Positions 59,026-64,000 of a DNA stretch of 64,000 nt are shown one piece after another. The stretch covers positions 434,001-498,000 of the forward strand of contig NZ_RBAN01000004.1 in assembly GCF_003626655.1 (NCBI RefSeq), read 5' to 3'. Position 1 is the first letter of the stretch, and every line of letters begins with the position of its first letter. The DNA comes from Micromonospora costi. GTDB lineage: Bacteria; Actinomycetota; Actinomycetes; Mycobacteriales; Micromonosporaceae. The notes below the pieces were generated by a model, which was not told the DNA's origin, did not search any database, and saw only the letters and a list, made by a program, of their open reading frames with translations. The translations under genes were made by a program, and so were the position numbers.

Positions 59026-60402
59026 TCAGTGGGCGCGTCGGTTGACCCGCAGGGCGCGCAGGACCACGCCGGGCGTGGCCAGCGACTTCGGGTGCTCGCG
59101 CATCGACACGACCTGGTTGAACCGGCGCGCGATCGCGACATCCGTGACCGTCGCCCGGACGATCTGGTTGCTGGCCCAGCTCGAGAACCGGTACCCGCGC
59201 GGGTAGGGACCGTCCACGTGTGGCAGCGCCAGGTCCGCGGACGTCGACATCGACCAGGCCGCGTCCACCACCACCTTCTGGAGCGCGAAGAACTCGCGCG
59301 CAGGCGCCGTCAGGGCCGGGCCGGAGCGCAGGTACGTCGCGAGGGCGGCCGCGTGCAGGGCGGCGGCCGTCATCCCCTGCCCGTAGACCGGGTTGAACGA
59401 GGCGACCGCGTCACCCACGCTCACGAGCCCGGCCGGGAAGCGCGCGAGCGCGTGGAAGTCCCGCCGCCGGCTGTCGGCGTGCCGGTACGTCTGGACGTCG
59501 CCGAGCATCTCGTTGCCGGCCACCGCGCCGAACTCCGGCGGGAACTGCTCGCGCATCCGGCGCACGAAGTCGTCCGCCGTGTGGCCCGGCCGGTTGTCGC
59601 CGTAGCCGGCCATCATGGCCATCCACCGGCCGTCCTCCACGGCGAAGTACGCCGCGCCGGCCACGTCGGCGCCCCTGCTCGGGCTGTGCAGTGCGAGGAC
59701 GATCGTGAGCTCCGGGTCCGGCTCGTGACGCCGGAACAGCGCGGTGGCGTAGTTGAGCCCGACCGTCATCCGCCGGATGACGGGCCGGTCCCAGCCCGCC
59801 CGGTCGAGCCACTCGGAGAGCCGGCTCGACCGGCCCATGGCGTCCACCACGAAGTCCGCCGTCTCGACGCCCGACGCGCCACCGGCCTCGTAGCTGACGC
59901 CGGTGGTCAGCGCACCGTCGAACACGAGGCCGGTGGCGCGGGCGGTCACGGTCTTGACGTTTGGCAGGCGCAGCACGGCCTGGCGGATCAGCCCTTCCAG
60001 AAGCGGCCGGCTGCCGGTCAGGCTGTCGGCGTCGTCGGGCACGAGCACCTTCGCGCGACCGTCGAGGTAGTTGCGCCGGCTCGGCGGCGGTGACTCGATC
60101 GCGCCCTGCGCCACCGCCTGCTCGCGGAAGCCGGGAAACAGCCGCTCGAGCTGCAGGAAACCGCCGGGCAGCAGCGCGTGCAGCTGCGTCCCCTGCGGCA
60201 CTCCCGGCCTCGAACCCGGCGCGTCCAGGTCGTCCCGGTCGACGATCACGACGCTCTCCGCGTGGTCGGAGAGCACCCTCGCGGCCAGCAGCCCGGCCAC
60301 GCTGCCGCCCACCACGACGGCCTTGCCCATGACCGGCATCGGCTCCTCGGGCGGGCGTACGGCGTTCAGCTCGGCGAAGGTCCGGACCGCGGAGCGAGGC
60401 AT
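59026..60402 (-). CDS. FAD-dependent monooxygenase-like oxidoreductase
   Basis: 458 residues. N-terminal FAD fold with AVVVGGSVAGLLAARVL near residue 30 and an acidic ribose-binding turn IVDRDDLD; the second FAD motif SVGDAVASFNPVYGQGM near 345 is typical of aromatic hydroxylase/epoxidase-like flavoproteins found in secondary metabolism. A GTQLHALLPGG block near 75 is shared with polyether epoxidase-type relatives. Substrate unknown and no biosynthetic cluster is adjacent. ATG 60402 has GGGAGGG upstream. Convergent with the DUF4185 gene. Confidence 0.88.
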   Translation of the reverse strand: MPRSAVRTFAELNAVRPPEEPMPVMGKAVVVGGSVAGLLAARVLSDHAESVVIVDRDDLDAPGSRPGVPQGTQLHALLPGGFLQLERLFPGFREQAVAQGAIESPPPSRRNYLDGRAKVLVPDDADSLTGSRPLLEGLIRQAVLRLPNVKTVTARATGLVFDGALTTGVSYEAGGASGVETADFVVDAMGRSSRLSEWLDRAGWDRPVIRRMTVGLNYATALFRRHEPDPELTIVLALHSPSRGADVAGAAYFAVEDGRWMAMMAGYGDNRPGHTADDFVRRMREQFPPEFGAVAGNEMLGDVQTYRHADSRRRDFHALARFPAGLVSVGDAVASFNPVYGQGMTAAALHAAALATYLRSGPALTAPAREFFALQKVVVDAAWSMSTSADLALPHVDGPYPRGYRFSSWASNQIVRATVTDVAIARRFNQVVSMREHPKSLATPGVVLRALRVNRRAH

Positions 60403-60597
60403 CGCGCCCTCCCAGAAGGTACGGCCCGTGCTGCCTCGACGCCGCCAGCGGCATCCGCGGGGCACGCCGGCAGACGAGCGGATCGCACTACGCCGACGAT
60501 CCTCGCACAGGCCCACAACCCACGCCCGTACCGCCGCGACGCCGCCGGGACCGCCCGTGGTGTGTCGCGTCGGCCGGCGCCACCGGCCACGCCTGCG
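60403..60597. other. intergenic gap, nothing recognised
   Basis: 195 bp between the cutC stop and the FAD oxidoreductase start, both on the minus strand. No hairpin, dyad or reading frame of note was seen. Confidence 0.5.
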
Positions 60598-61292
60598 TCA
60601 GTCGCCGTGCGCGGCGGTGACGACCCGGCGTACCTCGTCGCCGTCGGTCGCCTCGCGCCCGTCGCGCTGCACCGGCGCCCGCAGGTGCACCTCCCGCGCC
60701 CCGGTCTCCGCGAGCACCTGCCGGACGTTGTGCGACCGGATGCCGCCGCCCGCGATGATCCGCAACCGGTCGCCGGCGCGCCGCCGCAGCGTGGCGATGC
60801 GCTCGGCGCCGGCCAGCGCGGTGGGCGCCGCCCCCGAGGTGAGGACCGCGTCGGCTCCGAGGTCGATGATCGCCTCAAGGGCGGCGATCTGGTCGTCGAC
60901 CTCGTCGAAGGCCTTGTGCACGGTCACTGGCAGGGGTCCGGCCGCCTCGACGAGGCGACGCAGCACGGGCAGGTCGAGGCCGCCGCCGTCGGCGACCGCC
61001 CCGACGACCACCCCGACCGCGAGACCGTGCGGGTTGGGCAGGGCGCGGACGGCCTCGATGTCGGCGAGCATGACCTGCTCCTCGACCTCGCTCACCCGGA
61101 AGTCCCCGCCGCGGGGGCGGACCATCACCCGCACCCCCACCCGGCGCAGCGTCCGCAACGCCACCTCGACGGTGCCGAGGCTGGGGGTGGTGCCGCCCTG
61201 ACCGAGGTCGGCGCAGAGTTCCAGCCGGTCCGCCCCGGCCGCCTCCGCCACCAGCGCGGTGGGCACGTCGCTCACGCAGATCTCGACGGTGG

Positions 61293-61296
<4 letters not shown>
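60598..61296 (-). CDS. cutC: CutC family protein
   Basis: 232 residues, a TIM-barrel protein. Family hallmarks are present: the opening VEICVSDVPTALVAEAAGADRLELCADL, RVMVRPRGGDF, PVTVHKAFDEV and LTSGAAPTALAG. CutC has been tied to copper tolerance in E. coli, though its reaction is unknown. The ATG overlaps the stop of the upstream ABC ATPase by 4 nt, so it is the last gene of an oligopeptide transporter operon, an unusual setting for a copper protein. Confidence 0.92.
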
Positions 61297-63419
<2,123 letters not shown>

Positions 63420-63432
63420 TCTCTGCTCCTGC

Positions 63433-64000
63433 TCAACGCCGCCGGAGGCGGACCTCGAAGGCGTCCCTCAGCCCGTCGCCGATGAAGTTGAAGGCGAGGA
63501 CGATGAGGATGATGGCGATTCCAGGCGGGTACAGCAGCCACCAGTGGCCGCTGTAGGTGTCGGCGAGGCCGTCGGAGAGCATCCCGCCCCAGTTCGCCGC
63601 CGGCGGGGGAACGCCGAGGCCGAGGAAGGACAGGTACGCGACGTAGAGGATCGCGTCGGCGACCTGGAACGTCGCGTTGACGATCACGGTGCCGATCGCG
63701 TTCGGCACGATGTGCCGGCGCACCGCGCGGCTGCCCGTGCCGCCCATCCCGCGCATGGCCTGCACGTACTCGCGCGAGCGCAGCGTCAGGGCCTCGCCCC
63801 GGACCAGCCGGGCCGGCCCCAGCCACGCGAAGGCGCCGATGATGACGATGAGCATCGGCACGCTCGGCGTCACGATGGCGGCGAGCAGCATGAAGAGGAA
63901 CAGCGAGGGGATCGACATCATCGCGTCGACGACCCGCATCATCGCCGAGTCCACCCACCCGCCGACGAACCCGGCGACGGCGCCCCAGAGCGTGCCGACG
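63433..64000 (-). CDS. ABC transporter permease, DppC type (5' end outside window)
   Basis: C-terminal 188 residues visible; the frame continues through base 64000. BPD_transp_1 membrane domain with the coupling-helix EAA-like motif YVQAMRGMGGTGSRAVRRHIVPN (shown here in part: YVQAMRGMGG, RRHIVPNAIG) and the closing FNFIGDGLRDAF-VRLRR, which is typical of DppC/OppC. Forms the membrane channel with a DppB partner that should lie beyond the window edge. Part of the peptide transporter operon that ends with the fused ATPase and cutC. Confidence 0.92.
   Translation of the reverse strand, partial: VGTLWGAVAGFVGGWVDSAMMRVVDAMMSIPSLFLFMLLAAIVTPSVPMLIVIIGAFAWLGPARLVRGEALTLRSREYVQAMRGMGGTGSRAVRRHIVPNAIGTVIVNATFQVADAILYVAYLSFLGLGVPPPAANWGGMLSDGLADTYSGHWWLLYPPGIAIILIVLAFNFIGDGLRDAFEVRLRRR

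Overview
The window is chromosomal DNA of a very GC-rich actinobacterium, most likely a Micromonospora or a close relative in Micromonosporaceae. The grounds are GC-rich third codon positions throughout, many GTG starts, many genes with an apparent -10 hexamer only 6 nt before the start codon (leaderless transcripts), twin-arginine and lipoprotein signals on secreted enzymes, and families typical of that group (LVIVD-repeat protein with DUF305, DUF5709, DUF3152, SigE-type ECF sigma, M36 and S15 peptidases). No rRNA, tRNA, CRISPR array, integrase or transposase was found. It reads as a soil saprophyte's accessory chromosome arm rather than a mobile island.

Layout. 1-8.3 kb: a truncated GMC oxidoreductase, two 75-bp palindromic repeats, a membrane protein joining an SRPBCC domain to a CBM2-like domain, an MFS exporter divergent from a NarL-type two-component pair, a YccF protein, an alpha/beta hydrolase and a DUF4331 protein. 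8.3-14.2 kb: a multiple-monosaccharide ABC transporter (ATPase, permease, lipoprotein) followed by a ROK repressor, with a palindrome over the candidate promoter. 14.3-22.6 kb: class A beta-lactamase, a 14-TM drug exporter, several small membrane or acidic proteins, a DUF3152 lipoprotein peptidase, an ECF sigma operon, a thioesterase, a spermidine-synthase-like protein and a DUF2231 membrane protein. 22.8-28.4 kb: LVIVD and DUF305 proteins, an NlpC/P60 hydrolase, and NhaA behind a structured leader. 28.4-31.1 kb: LysR regulator, cysteine dioxygenase and a YeiH-type anion exporter, which look like one cysteine-sulfur disposal unit. 31.2-47.8 kb: TetR/hydrolase divergent pair, an M36 metallopeptidase, a frameshifted serine hydrolase, PhoD with a secreted beta-propeller-like protein, KatG, a MarR locus with flavin/F420-type oxidoreductases and one gene relic, and an S15 peptidase. 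48.0-52.0 kb: formamidase, a redoxin coupled to a tiny leaderless upstream ORF, a reductase and an MFS exporter. 52.2-59.0 kb: a secreted glycan-degrading locus (GH2, GH127 with an inserted LamG domain, DUF4185). 59.0-64.0 kb: a FAD monooxygenase, then CutC, a fused DppD-DppF ATPase and a DppC-type permease cut by the window edge.

How the parts work together. The most coherent units are (i) sugar uptake with its own ROK control, (ii) cysteine oxidation plus sulfur-anion export under a LysR regulator, (iii) arabinose-containing glycan degradation by three exported enzymes, with a LacI-type site on the GH127 promoter, and (iv) oligopeptide uptake. The most unusual sequence features are the LamG insertion inside the GH127 catalytic domain, the NhaA leader RNA, the redoxin that has lost the second cysteine of its CxxC and is coupled to an upstream mini-ORF, the nested palindrome next to the DUF305 gene, and the truncated flavin-oxidoreductase relic sitting under a double MarR operator. 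All functional calls come from reading motifs; no database search was run.
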